64,000 nt of DNA, taken from Centroberyx gerrardi. Taxonomy: Eukaryota > Chordata > Actinopteri > Beryciformes > Berycidae. Positions 11,311 through 23,556 of this stretch are shown piece after piece. Under the pieces are notes generated by a model. That model worked only from the letters and a program-made list of their open reading frames with translations. It was not told where the DNA came from and searched no databases. The stretch is from positions 5,364,501 through 5,428,500 of the forward strand of contig NC_136020.1 of the NCBI RefSeq assembly GCF_048128805.1, given 5' to 3'. The position numbers were made by a program, and so were the translations under genes. Within the stretch, counting starts at the first letter, position 1; each line of letters starts with the position of its first letter.

Positions 11311-13345
11311 ATGGGGAAGCACTTCCACCTGTACGAGAACATCTCCAAAGTGGATCCCTTCGAGGGGCCACAGTACTACCTGGCTCCGCTTTGGGCCTTC
11401 TACCTGCAGGCTGCCTTCATGGGTTTTGTCTTTTTTGCTGGGGTACCCTTGAATTGTATTGTTCTTTTCGTGACAGTGAAATACAAGAAGCTGAGGATGC
11501 CACTGAACTACATCCTGGTCAACATTTCGTTCGCAGGCTTAATTTTTGTCACTTTTTCTGTGAGTCAAGTATTCCTCGCCTCCCTGAAGGGATACTACTT
11601 CTTGGGCCATACCATGTGTGCCTTAGAATCTTGCATGGGATCTATAGCAGGTATAAAAACTGATCTACGGCAATGATAGTTATATCATCTGAGAGAAATG
11701 TAGGATCTATTCAATTCAACTATGATGAAAAGCTTGTTTCTACTGTGTTCCATTTCTTTATTCACCTCATCCTCTACTCTTCAGGGTTGGTGACGTCTTG
11801 GTCCTTGGCTGTCCTTTCATTCGAGAGATACTTGGTCATCTGTAAACCCTTTGGCGCCTTCAAATTTGGAACCAATCATGCTCTAGGTGCTGTTGCCTTC
11901 ACCTGGTTCATGGGGATTGGGTGTGCCACCCCACCATTCTTCGGTTGGAGCAGGTAACTGACGCACCCTTTTTCCAAGATCATGTGAATATGGGTACAAA
12001 TGTTCTGTGTTAGGGTGATAAGAGCGATCTTAACAACATTCTGCTTGCTTTGCAGGTACATTCCTGAGGGTCTAGGCTGCTCCTGTGGACCTGACTGGTA
12101 CACCCACAATGAGGAGTTCAACTGTTCCAGCTACACCTACTTCCTCATGGTGACCTGCTTTATCTCACCACTCACCATCATCATCTTCTCCTATTCCCAG
12201 CTACTGGGGGCGCTGCGTGCTGTGAGTCTAACTGCTTGTACACACTGCAAGCAACTTGGTTGATGGGTCACTCTGGGCAGTATGTGGGCAATTGTGTCTA
12301 TTTAGTGGACTCATCAAATCATAACATTTTCTATGATTTGGTATTGCCTTTCATAGTGCTACATCTTGTTGATGAGTTAACAAAACTAGCTAGCAAGCGA
12401 CAATAATTAAGTATCATTAATGAAAATAAACACAAGAAACTCAGTTACTTCAGAGCTTACCATCGACCCCAACCATGGATGCAATTCCTGTCATCTTTCA
12501 TTACAAGTTGTAGAGAACTGGGAAGCTGTGAATGGCTGTAATCAACTTCCATTTTGCACTTGTCATTTGGAACTATTGTTCATGAAACAAAATCACATCT
12601 TTAAGGAAACAAGGAAGCGTGGAAATCTGATTGGCAGTTGACAGCCGATGACCATGGAAAGTTCAGCAGTGGCCAGTTTTTCTCAGCTGACAAACTTGTT
12701 CACGGTCCACACATTTGCTGAATTTCCACATTTTGAAGTCACTCAGCTCTACAGGAAACTAATGGACTTCTGGTGACTTGTGTTGCTTGCGGTGTGAATG
12801 GACATTAAGCATTGTGCGACCAGAAAAAGGCAGACGGTCGTTAAAATCATTTACCTGTCACGGTTTGATTGATTCCATTGATTTCCTTGACACATGGTGT
12901 TTGCATTTGTTCAGGTTGCAGCCCAGCAGACTGAGTCAGTCTCCACCCAGAAGGCAGAGAAGGAGGTGTCCAGGATGATCATTGTGATGGTGGGCTCCTT
13001 CATCACATGCTATGGGCCCTACGCCCTCGCAGCCATGTACTTCGCTCACTCAGCAGATGAGAGCAAAGACTATCGCCTGGTCACCATTCCAGCATTTTTC
13101 TCCAAGAGCTCCTGTGTTTACAACCCACTCATCTACGCCTTCATGAACAAACAGGTGAGTAGACAGAGGCAGAACGACAGAAACAATCCTACACTGATTC
13201 CTGTCTGTGAAGTTACAGTATGTCGATGTGGTTGTTTCCTCAGTTCAATGCCTGCATCATGGAGACAGTCTTTGGCAAGAAAATGGATGAATCTTCTGAG
13301 GTTTCTTCCAAGACTGAGACCTCCTCAGTCTCTGTAGCTTCTTAG
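11311..13345 (+). CDS. opn1sw1: UV-sensitive cone opsin SWS1
   Basis: SWS1 is the ultraviolet cone pigment, a retinal-binding GPCR in photoreceptor outer segments that activates cone transducin. Coding exons: 11311-11650, 11785-11953, 12056-12221, 12915-13154 and 13244-13345. All introns are GT-AG and the phases fit, giving 338 residues. The start [14 protein letters not shown] and [20 protein letters not shown] are typical of fish SWS1. Key residues are present: counterion E113 in CALES, the ERY motif after SWSLAVLSF, retinal lysine K296 in FFSKSS, NPLIY in TM7, and a Ser/Thr tail with a [11 protein letters not shown] end for kinase phosphorylation. F46, F49, F86, S90 and S118 (bovine numbering) predict UV rather than violet tuning. 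V52, S114 and M116 are less usual. A decayed duplicate lies upstream, and calumenin is tail to tail downstream. Confidence 0.98.
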
Positions 13346-13690
13346 TTTTTGGGATACAAGAGGATAAAGAGGATCGAAGATGGAAGACACTTTCCACCAT
13401 CTTCGAAATGGGACTTTTCCAAAATCTGACCGCAGGTTTGGAGGTATGCTGCATTTTCCCTTGTAGGCAGAGAATAAATGCTTATAACTGGAAAGTGAAA
13501 ATGTGAGATACTAAGCTCATAACAACAGTAGCCAATAAGTTCAATTCTCATGACTTCCACCCTTAGATCACATGGGAATGCAATGTATAAATGCAACAAA
13601 TGGTTCAGCTTCTGATGCTGACATGTATTATACTGTAGTACATCTTTGTATAGATAAAGGCAACAAAAAATCAAATAAAAATATTTTGAA
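13346..13690 (+). other. opn1sw1: opn1sw1 3' UTR with polyadenylation signal
   Basis: The first AATAAA after the stop is at 13,674-13,679. A second AATAAA lies near 13,813-13,818 and could serve as an alternative site. The convergent calumenin 3' UTR ends close by. Confidence 0.6.
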
Positions 13691-14016
13691 CTTTTATTTT
13701 CAAACTTTTTTTGTCTCTCCTAGTCTATGACTTACTCTTGAGTGCACATATTTATGGGAAATTGCATTTTGAGTTTATTTTGATGTAATAATTCCACTGT
13801 AACATCTAGAATGAATAAAGCATGTTAATGTATGTATGATGCACTTTTGAAACATGGTGGACAGTTTTCTTTTTTCGACCCACATTTTCACATTTGGCAA
13901 CAGTATAGTCTTTAAATCAATCACAACATGAGGCTGAAATAACTAAGACACTATAAACAATTTAATTAAAAAAGAAAAAAAACACATACACATACACATT
14001 TAGTCAATTTTGTGTT

Positions 14017-14885
14017 TTTATTTAGAAATCAGCTGTGAAGGTCAAAGTACAGCAGTTAGTCCAAAATATGAATAACCATACATTGTCTGTATGCAAATTC
14101 AAGAAAAACTGATATGTAAATGTCAATTTTTTTACAATGTCTCTGATGAAGACGTAGATTAACAATTCATAGGATTTTCAAAGCACTGATCGCTTCATCT
14201 TGGTTCTCCAGCAGCTTTGATTTTTCAACCCGGATTGAGAATTCTTACATCACATCAGAACTTGATTTCTTAAATCTTAAATTTATCAGTGATATGGAAT
14301 GACCCAATGGCATGATAAACAGAAATCCAGAAAAGAAAATAGGAATATACAGAAAGTCACTGATAACTGTTGTGAGGCATGATTGACAAGGCGAACACAA
14401 GGCAAACAGGGGCAGAGGTCAGTAACATGGTCATACCTGCCCTATAGTGGATTCTTCAAAAGTAGGACAAGACAATAGTACATAACAGGATCAGGACATA
14501 CAGAGTGCTAATGTTGATGAACACAGTGATCAAGGCACAAAAGAAAAACTGGGCCTTTGTCGTCTACCAGCACTACGAGGAGCAGTAACGACACTAAGCA
14601 CCACAAAAAGGACGGTATACAAAGAAATGGAATGACTAGCAAGTGCTTGTGAGAACAAGTCAAACCTCAAAGGGAAACACAATGACCAGTCAAAGCTCAT
14701 TTCGCTTCACTGAGCATCATAATATGTAACAGAACTCTCAAAGTAAACACCCAAAACAAATGCATTGCTCTTCAGACTAATTGGACGCGCTAGTCTTTGA
14801 GTGCTGTAGGTCTCGTACAAAATAAATTATAGCATTTATCAAATCAAGTGTAAAATTGTTTTATCTATCTAAACAAACTAAGTCT
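14017..14885 (-). other. calua: Calumenin 3' UTR
   Basis: This region follows the calumenin stop on the minus strand. TTTATT at 14,017-14,022 reads as AATAAA on the minus strand and is the likely polyadenylation signal. No coding content is seen. Confidence 0.5.
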
Positions 14886-17011
14886 CTAGAACTCGTCATG
14901 CCGTATTAGCGCCTCCCCAAAGTCGGTTGCTTGGCTTCCGACAAACAGGTCATACTTGTCCACGATTTCATCCTTGGTAAGCTTCCCATCCTGTAGAAAC
15001 AAGGACATGCAAAACAGTTGTTAAATAGGCAAACATTTTCAGAGAGAGAGCACAACAGAGAGCAAAAGAAAAGCACTGAGATTAGGGTTAGGACCAATAG
15101 TTTGACGCCATGGCCTTTTATTAAAAATTGGGTATCAGCCAGTCAGTGACCTCTGATGTGATAGATCCAATGCAATTTGTTTGATTACATATTTATTATA
15201 TATTAGTATATATTAATATTGGTAGTATTATCCTGAATTTCAATGGAGAGTTTTAGTGTCCCATGATGGTCTAAAAGTTTCATAGACATTTCCAGCCTGC
15301 CAAGAATACAGTTTTGGGGGAAACACTGAATACTTTTTTTGATTTTTAAACAACTTTTCGAGATAACACACCTTATCGGAGTCGGACTCGAAGACCAGGT
15401 GTTTGGCTTCTGCCTCTGAATGGTCATAGTCATTGGGCAGTATCCAGTCCAGCGTCTCCTCCTTGTCCATCTTGCCGTCTTTGTTCTTATCCCTGAACTC
15501 GGTGAACTGCTGACGCTCTGTTGCCACCCACTCTGGCTCTGGCATGTCATCATTATGGTTGTACATGTCGCCTACGAAAGAGTTATGGAAAGGGATGAGA
15601 AAACTGCTATATTGACAAAGGAGAAACATGTCTAATTATTCAACTGGTACGTTTAAAGTAATAATCCACCACATTTTCAACCAAAACATCACAATTATTT
15701 ACCAATGTACTCATCAAGGTCAATGAGGCCATCGCCGTTCTTGTCGATGTCTTCTATTGTTTCCTGTGCGGGTAAGCAGACAGGTATAGGTGTCATGAAA
15801 CTAGTTTCTGATCCTGGTTGCGTTTCTTGGAATCACTTGATTTTAGAATAGAATACATACCTGCACCACTACGTGCTTCATGTGGTCGTAGTTCTCAGGG
15901 TGCAGGAAGGCGGTGAACTCTTCTCTGTCTGCCTTCAGGTCACCGTTCTTGTCTGCTGCTTTGAAGCGCCTCTCATCTCTCGCCATCATCTTCTTATGGT
16001 CGTACTCGCTATCTGGTTCATCTATTGGGTCAAGGGGGAATGGATGGGATCAAAACACACAAATGTGGCCTTATACAAACGTTAGAAAGCGACACTTGTC
16101 GGAACCAATGGCTTCTAAGTTCCTTGCCCTTCCCTCCTTACCCTGGTAGGTACCATAGGTGACGTTGTTGTACTCCTCCAAGGAGATCAGGCCGTCATTG
16201 TTCACGTCGAAGTCCTTCCACTGGTTGTCTACGTTGTCATAGACGTACCTGTTCTGAGCGTTCTTGATCCAGGTCTTCAGCTCCTCCTCAGTGACGAAAC
16301 CATCCTTGTTATCGTCTATCTTATCTACAATGAAGCTGGAGAGAAAAAGAAAGGTTTGTCCAAAGTGTCCAATGGAACATCAGTACCAATTCTACTAGTT
16401 TGAATGGCATCGTTCTCACCTGGCCAAACAAACTAAACGAGGAAACGCTCTAGAGTTCAAATAAACCGCTCCGAACATGCTTGGACTTAAACTTGCACAA
16501 CCAGTTTATGATCATTCTGCAGCAGAATCCAGTAAGCAGAAGTACATTTCCAGTTTGTCTGCCTCGTCATTGATTAAACATATTTACAGGAAGATATCTA
16601 CTGCCTGCTTCCTGGTGTGTCAATCTCTAAAATCTGCCAAACATCACACAGGCGGTTTGCATTTGACGCTACAATATCACCCTCTCTTCGCTTTCTCTTC
16701 AAAGTCATTATGGATGATGGCAGCAAGAAAAGGTTCAATCATCCATCGGGACTTAAGGACGCTTATAAATAGCTGAATCGTAAATCCACTCACCCCAGTC
16801 TGTGCTTGCTCTCTTCTGGTGTGAGATCATCAAAGCTCTTGGCCTCTCCGTGGCCCAGAAAGGCCTCGTGGTCGTAGTCGTAGTTCTTGTCATCGTCGTG
16901 CTCGAGGTGGCTGAGAGGTTCTTCGTGGTGAATGCGGCTCTTCTTCTCCATGGGTTTACTGGTGGCGTAGACGACGCAGAGGACGAAACACATGAGCAGT
17001 GGCCTGATCAT
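14886..17011 (-). CDS. calua: Calumenin
   Basis: Calumenin is a CREC-family, low-affinity calcium-binding protein of the ER and secretory pathway. Coding exons in transcription order: 17011-16794, 16335-16142, 16021-15861, 15763-15703, 15571-15372 and 14990-14886. They sum to 939 bases, 312 residues; human calumenin is 315. The N-terminus [18 protein letters not shown] is a signal peptide. Six EF-hand regions follow, with loops such as [67 protein letters not shown] and [14 protein letters not shown]. The last residues HDEF are the ER-retention signal. The splice acceptor lies one base before the ATG, so the 5' UTR is on a separate exon ending at 17,927. The third-exon sequence resembles the isoform with TYGTY rather than the alternative exon. 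Whether this is the a or b fish copy is inferred from linkage to SWS1. Confidence 0.97.
15225..15365 (-). repeat. Dispersed repeat (CTCTCCATTGAAAC family) in a calumenin intron
   Basis: It is another copy of the family described at 10,645, lying directly beside the donor of the 200-bp calumenin exon (15,372-15,571). The minus strand reads CCATCATGGGACACTAAAAC. Confidence 0.6.
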
Positions 17012-17319
17012 CCTGTGAGGCAGAGGGAGAGATTCACATCAAATTCATAGATGCAGGATACAGGATGCAGACACAGTCGGAGAAGCGGTACAGACTTTTC
17101 CATGACACTGCATGATACGGTCTCGTGCCTATTTTGACTTGGACTTATTTCCCTCCCAGCACTATATGCAATTTAAGGAATTATTCCTGCATAAACTTCT
17201 ATACATTGATTGGTCAAAATCATACAGAGCTCCTGCAGATAGATCTACATCTCTGTTGGTCCTAAAGAAACTCCTTCAGTATCATTTTTTCCATTTGGAA
17301 AGACATGCACAGTGTTTAT

Positions 17320-17455
17320 AGCCTTTTTTGGTCTTGGTCTTGAATAGGACTTGATTTGCTCTGGTCTCGGTCTTGACTTGGTCTCCACCCCCTTTGGACC
17401 CGGTCTTAACTCGAACTCGACTGAACCTAGTCTTGGAATTGACATGGACTCGAGT
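17320..17455. repeat. GGTCTTG-type dispersed repeat in calumenin intron 1
   Basis: It holds multiple near-copies of GGTCTTGACTTGG-like words (TGGTCTTGGTCTTGAA, GTCTCGGTCTTGACTTGG). This is a low-complexity fish repeat, with a possible start at about 17,110. Confidence 0.5.
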
Positions 17456-17926
17456 AAGGCTTTGACTGCTGCCCTGATGTATTAATATGTGTTGTTGTTA
17501 GCGATGCTGAGGACACACAGCATCAGCAGTGTTAAGAGTGTAGACATGTGGCTAAGGTGGCTCTGCATGACTTTCTGCTCATCATATCAAATTACAATAT
17601 GATGCAATGTAATGTTGCAATCATAACCTGATGCAGGGCAACATCACAGTTTGGTGATAACCCTTACCATAATTAATACAACTTATAGCAACGACTTTGT
17701 AAATGATTCCCCAACTATAAATACTAACACTGAAAGCAACAACAGCACAGTGATCAGTCTGGCCACTAACCTGAGTTGTAACAACCATGTATGGTAAATA
17801 CAATGTTATGACCACGTCTGCTGTCTATGACTGAGCTGTATAGGAATGCGACATGTACGCCATAGTTTGCTTATCATTCATCTCTGCACTGACAAAGACT
17901 GCAAACATTACGAAAGGTTTACCTAC

Positions 17927-18060
17927 CTGGATGATGGTTGCAGTCGGACGCTGTAGAGTGCAAACCGCTTTTCTCAATTCACCAGCCTCCAAAACACAGG
18001 CGGCTTTATCCCATCAGTCAACAGATCACACCCCTGCGTCGACGTCCCGTTTCCTCCCGG
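17927..18060 (-). other. calua: Calumenin 5' UTR exon
   Basis: On the minus strand a good donor (CCAG|GTAGGTAAAC) ends an exon at 17,927. The first coding exon begins with an acceptor one base before ATG, so an upstream untranslated exon is needed, and this one fits. The upstream end (about 18,050) is a guess. Confidence 0.6.
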
Positions 18061-18270
18061 ACACAGCCAATCAAAACCCGCACACAACACCTCTCCCGAT
18101 TCCATTGGTCCACTTCAGCATCAACGTTTTCAGTCTGTGTCATCATGCATCGCACGGAGGGCTCGCTCATCGCACTTGCTTGTCATTGGCTGTCGTAAGC
18201 AGAGTTCCGTGTATGAGCCAATCAGGGTTAAAGGAGCGGATACGCGTGGAGAAAAGTCTCACCGCTACCT
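18060..18270 (-). promoter_or_regulatory. calua: Calumenin promoter with four CCAAT boxes
   Basis: CCAAT or its complement occurs at 18,067-18,071, 18,104-18,108, 18,185-18,189 and 18,218-18,222, in a CpG-containing stretch just upstream of the 5' UTR exon. Clustered CCAAT boxes are bound by NF-Y and are common in promoters of ER proteins. No perfect ER-stress element (CCAAT-N9-CCACG) was found; 18,067 comes close, with CACAC at the second half. Confidence 0.55.
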
Positions 18271-18299
18271 GCCACGTCCACAATCTTTGAAACGTAGAT

Positions 18300-19440
18300 G
18301 AGTCTGTTGTATTTGATAAAAAGACAAGTGCAGAAACAACAGTACACACAGGATGTATACAATGTGGCCCCTTCAAGGGAAGACAAATATTTATTCATTT
18401 CACAACTTTCTTACTGGAAGAGTGTAGGATGGTATTCATAGATTGTTCAATACCAATTTATTTTTTTATCTGTAGACTTGCATTTCCAAATCTGAAATAC
18501 ATCACATCAATTAAAAATGATAAGATGCTGCTTGCTTCTATTACACTTAAAGAAACCAAAAACCTACTGTAAGTAAAAGGCCATCTGACTTGAAAAGTTG
18601 ACTGACAAATAGGATAGTGTTTTGAAACTGGTTGGATGTTGGATGATAGTTACATCATTCACATGTTATAGCTATAATAAAGTCAGCAAATATGCAAGAG
18701 ATTTGCCTTCATAATAACATGTTTTTAACTTTTGCATTCACAAAGCACAAGGAGACCCTCTACATTTACATTCTTCTTTTAAAATGTAAGATTACGCATA
18801 CATTTTTAAAAAATATCTCTGTCTGTGGTCAGCAAAAATAACTATGGTGTTCTTGGTGTTGTTATGTTACATTATGATACAGTTATAGTGGGTGAAGAAG
18901 AACAGAAATAGGTTACATAGGTATAAACATGGATTACAGTAAATTCTTATTAGTGTGTCTTTGTGGGTGTTAAAATAGGCTCACTGATGAAACATATGAT
19001 GCAGACTGTGTACCTAGGAATAACATAATTACAATTATTAAGATAAGATAGCACTTTATTAAATAAAATTCAGGTAATTGGTGGACAATGCCAAGGAAGT
19101 CAAGTCTGTAATGTATTACTTCATTAAACAACAATAGAAAGGCTACATTTAAAGTCTTGTAGATAATTTTTCCTTGTGTGCGCCAAGACAACCTACTCCA
19201 CCGTGTTACATAATTACATCCTCTGTTGATTCACTGGGTATCACTGCCTTCCAAGGAAGGGATTCACTAGTCTTGTGCCCATTCGAATTGCACATGTCCC
19301 GTGTCCTTTGTGTCCTGTCCTGTCCAGGATAGGACACAGCCCAATGTCAGCCCAAAACGGGCTGACATGAAAAATGACAAGCCTTGCATTTTACAGCCTC
19401 ATGCTGAATAGTCCTCATAAATCACTTCCTCAATATGGCC
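18300..19440. other. Intergenic, no gene recognised
   Basis: AT-rich DNA without coding or splice context. Short open frames here have no family features. Confidence 0.5.
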
Positions 19441-19454
19441 TCAGCAAGCTGTGA

Positions 19455-19820
19455 GACCTCAGCTGGCAGTGGCATGTCAATTTAATACCATAATAGATTG
19501 CGGGGCCCCGATTGGCAGTGGGATCTTACTAGGCAGTGGAAACTCATTCAGCAGCGGGCAAAGAGGCGATGGAAATTCGGCAGGTAGTGGGACCTCGATT
19601 GGCAGTGGACAGAAAGGCAGTGGGACCCTAGTAGGCACTGGGCAGAGAGGCAGTGGGTCCTCAGGTCCTCATCTCAGTGGGCAGTGGACCCTGAATAGGC
19701 AGTCGGAATCTAGTATGCAGTGGGACCTCCCACATCAATGGGCAGTGGGACCTCTGTTGGTAGCGGGACCCCAATAAGCACCAGGCAGAGAGGCAGTGGG
19801 TCCTCACTAGGCAGCAAGCC
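19455..19820 (+). repeat. Minisatellite of GGCAGTGGGACC-type units
   Basis: About fifteen imperfect copies of a GGCAGTGGG-centred unit, spaced roughly 15-36 bases apart. One frame reads as a Gly/Ser-rich string (GSG...GSG), but this follows from the repeat. There is no start context, splice partner or homology to support a protein. Confidence 0.75.
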
Positions 19821-20559
19821 CAAAGTTTCTTTCCATGGAGTTGGTAGAGAAGGTACAATTATCAAACTCTCTACTCCCCACATGGAGATGTCAATATTTC
19901 AGTATCATGTAATACACACCAAGATAAAGTTTGCGAAAGTTTGTGTAGCACTTGTTCAATTGGTCAGATTTTGCCTGACCAAAGGTTCGTTACATGTGAG
20001 CTAACTGTAACTGTTGTTACATATGAAACCAAATATGCCTGGAGACAAATATACCTTTCATCACTAATAAATTATTAAACTGAATCTCAAACTATTATCA
20101 GGAAAAAAGCGAGGTGCAAGAAAGCAACTGCATGAAGCAAGATGCAAAAAAGCGAAATGTAAGTTTATCAATATTAAACTATGGTATATCCTGACTTTAC
20201 ATGCAGCCAACCACAACCTTCAACACCCGGAAGAGTGTCATCGACATAGAATTTAAACCGGACAGCATCATGCTGGTGGGCCGAATGCGACAGCTTCTCA
20301 GGGTGAAGCTGATTTTCTTCGGTTTAGCAATCCCAAACTCTGAATTTAGGCCCAGTCAGCACTAACCGTCAGCTGTGTGGCAGGTGAGTTCTATAAAAAC
20401 TGGATTGCTACTCTACCAGTTTGTGTTTGCAGTTTGACAGTTTGACAGTTCGACTGTGAATACCTGAGGGTGTACTACGTGTCCATAGCTGCTAGGATGA
20501 ATGTTGAATTAGAGGAAATACATACTGTCACAACTTAGTGTGGAGGGATGTCAGAGGGA

Positions 20560-20830
20560 GTTGGAGGGATGATGTTTTTTGACATTGTGTTCTGATTGGC
20601 CTGATGGGGGCGCTATAATTAAAAGTCGAAATTTCTAACTTGGACAGGCCATCACTGTCCGACTGACACAAAACTTGCCACAAAAATCCAGCTATCCTTA
20701 CAAATTACACTGATTGCTCTAACAGGGACGAATGCAGTGTTGAGATGCATTATTCACACAAGTTTAGTCAAAATGTGATCAAAATTGGTCAAAATTTGGT
20801 GTCTGAGATATGACAGAGCACACAAATCTA
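20560..20830. repeat. Old dispersed repeat (GGGGGCGCTATAATTAAA type)
   Basis: This segment, beginning ATTGGCCTGATGGGGGCGCT, resembles a common teleost repeat that ends GGCGCTAT. The boundaries are not resolved. The stretch before it (20,200-20,400) has a short protein-like frame that I could not assign. Confidence 0.35.
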
Positions 20831-20999
20831 CAGACAAAAACCATAATTATAAATGATTGACTAACCTAAACAATGACTGCATCCTGTGTCAGGGACGACA
20901 TGTTTACTTTTGCCTTGTCAGGGATTGCTGTCATCTCCGATGCTGTATCCTTGGTCCTCAAAACATACTAGTTCTCATTTTCTATGCTGGTCTTCCAAC

Positions 21000-22900
21000 C
21001 TGAAGTCTCCAGAACTCCTGCTGGGCCTCCAGTTTTTCCGAGGCCATTGATACTGCATGTGGTCCCTTGGGTGTGACTGTTGGCTGGCTTGTTCCCCTGG
21101 CTGTTCACTCTACCCTGGGAAGTGTGAAAATGATGTGGTCAGTAATCTACTATGCCTGCACTCTCAGCCAGCCCTATCACAGCCAGGGTCTCTTTCCAGA
21201 ACAATGCCGCTACTGATGAAAAACAGTCATTCCCATCCTATTAGGTAAAATAATATACTCTGACCATGCCGCTCTCGCAGGCTGCAAGAGGAGGAAAATG
21301 GTCAATTGTTAGAAAGTTTGATTCAGATTCAGGTACTATGTGCATTTTTGACCCAGAGGGAAATTTGCATGAAGTTTATGAAATGTCACTTTACAGACCT
21401 TTGGAAGGATCAGTATGTTAATAGTACAGCATCTTTGGCCACTTTCAATAAGGCACAGTTTGATACTGTCATACTGAGGAGGAAGAGAACCAAGTCTGGA
21501 CCTGATGAGAGTGGAGGCAGGTATAGTTTCTGCTGACTTGCAGGATACGCCAATCACAAGAAATAAGTTAACATAAGCAATCATAATAATCATCAATCAG
21601 TAATCCATTTTAGGGCAAATTTTAACTCTTTTTTCACTTATCACAGAAATGACTAAAATCATTAACCTCACTGACATAAAATGTATTTATTTTGGGGCAA
21701 ATGCCTGTGTCTTGGTGAATAAGGAAACTGAAAAAAACAAAACAAAAACAAAAAAAAAACTCCACAATTGCCACAACACAATGCATCACCATCACAAAAC
21801 TACATTTTCAAACTTATTTCCCATGTGAAACAGTATGAACAGTGACATGAAAATAGATTGACACTTTTCAGTAAGTAAAAATATCAATAGATCATGTGGA
21901 TCAGTTAAGGTATAGTGCGTAGAGGTAGACACACAATTCTCCAAGCAATGCAGATGACCTATTTTTGAGTGTTAATAAGTGTTGATTGGACTTAAACATT
22001 TGCAGTATTGAATTTAACACTTGCAGAATTAAATTAACACTGACATGTTTACTGTTTAAGATGCTCTATTCAAGCAATATGAAGTGTTTTTACGTTTGTT
22101 TGTTTTTTGTTGTTGTTTTTACATTTTTTAAGTGGAAAACAAGTGGAAATTGTGATTTGGCTGTGGGTGGGCACATTTTCTGAGAACTAGCCAATCAGAA
22201 AGTGAGCTTGGCTAGTGAATTAGAAGATGTTTAAAGTACTCCCATGTCCTTCCACAAGTTTCAGACAGAATGAAAACATTTTCATTTAATTCTGTACCTT
22301 TATTATCTGTCTAATATGAGATTATTTTGTATTGGAAGCTCAAGTCTCACAGCTGTCAGGGATTGTAACATTTTATTTTGTTCATCCTGAAGAGAAACCA
22401 CCAACAAAATGGTATCTAGTGTGATAAATGGTGCAAATTGATTGCCCACTGTAGTCTGTTATTATATTATTGCACAGTGTTGCACTAGTATCCTTCATAA
22501 GTATTGCCTGTCAGAGTGATAGAAATGTAGGCCTAATATACCGAAATGTGTTATTGTTTATGTTTTTAATTATATTTTGATATTTTATAACTAAACTATG
22601 CATATATGTAAATTCCTGACAATAAATAACTAGTACATTTGGCCATTAGGAAGAATTTTATTCAGGCATGATTTGTGTTACCAAAACAAGAGGGTCCTTC
22701 TGTGGTTCACACGGAAACCAACGCTCAAGACCGATGTTTGTTTTGCTACAAGTAGAAGGTAACCGTTAAACATTTATTGCGCATTAAAATTGTTGCATTA
22801 GAATGGGTGAACGCGAATTATAGTCTAAGTTGTTGTAAATTTACTCTACAACGATTACATAAACACCATTTGCTAATTTCGCGCTGTCAAGACATTTGTT
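21000..22900. other. Intergenic, no gene recognised
   Basis: No coding exon is visible. A short stretch at 21,970-22,045 contains alternating GTGTTAAT/AACACTT words typical of an old fish transposon, but its ends are unclear. Confidence 0.45.
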
Positions 22901-23556
22901 TACATCAGTTTCAATGCTTCCATTCAAGTGGCCTAACGCTAACACGACGGCTAACGATAACTATGCTAACGCTAACTAAGTAACGTTAACTATTTTCGCT
23001 AGCTACTGTGTATTGTGACTTCTTATATAAATATAAACGTCTACCACGCCACGAGGCTACTAATCTGACTGTTTCACGCACAACACGATTTGTTGTTGAT
23101 TCGTCGGCTACACAACGTAAAGTGAGCAAACGTTAGCATACCGAATAAGTATTCAGGTGGCTAGCTAGCTAGCTAGCTAACGAAGGTATCTTCGTTAAAC
23201 CAGGACGAAACGGCTGTGGGTGTGCGGCAAACTCACATTTATGTTGGTTTCGTTGGTTACTTGATTGAATTTTAGTTTATATATTCTCGAAAGCAGGTAA
23301 GTAACGAAGTATCTACCGATATAGCTATTGTGATGTGCTAGCACTATAATGTCAGTGATTTTCAACAGGTCTCTCACTTTATGCTAACGTTAGCCGCCTG
23401 GTATTTATCACATTTAGCTGTACTAGGTACAATTCATGCAGAACGGCGTCCTTAGTATAATGTTACAGTGTGCTCACAAGTGTCACTAAGCTGTGCTTCT
23501 TGCATATTGCATCCAAGTTACAGATTAGCATAATTTTTATTCCCTTTATCTCCAGT
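22900..23556 (+). promoter_or_regulatory. upf2: upf2 promoter and 5' UTR with a UTR intron
   Basis: A strong donor (AAGCAG|GTAAGTAAC) at 23,296-23,297 and an acceptor (CTCCAG) at 23,550-23,555, one base before the ATG, define a 5' UTR intron. The first exon start lies somewhere in 23,000-23,250. GCTAACG and GCTAGCTAGC words repeat at 22,930-23,180. There is no clear TATA box. Confidence 0.55.

Noticed and set aside
20200-20345. Short protein-like stretch in the calumenin-upf2 gap
   Set aside because: A frame reading TFNTRKSVIDIEFKPD looked coding-like, but no family was recognised, the frame is short and no clear splice sites flank it.
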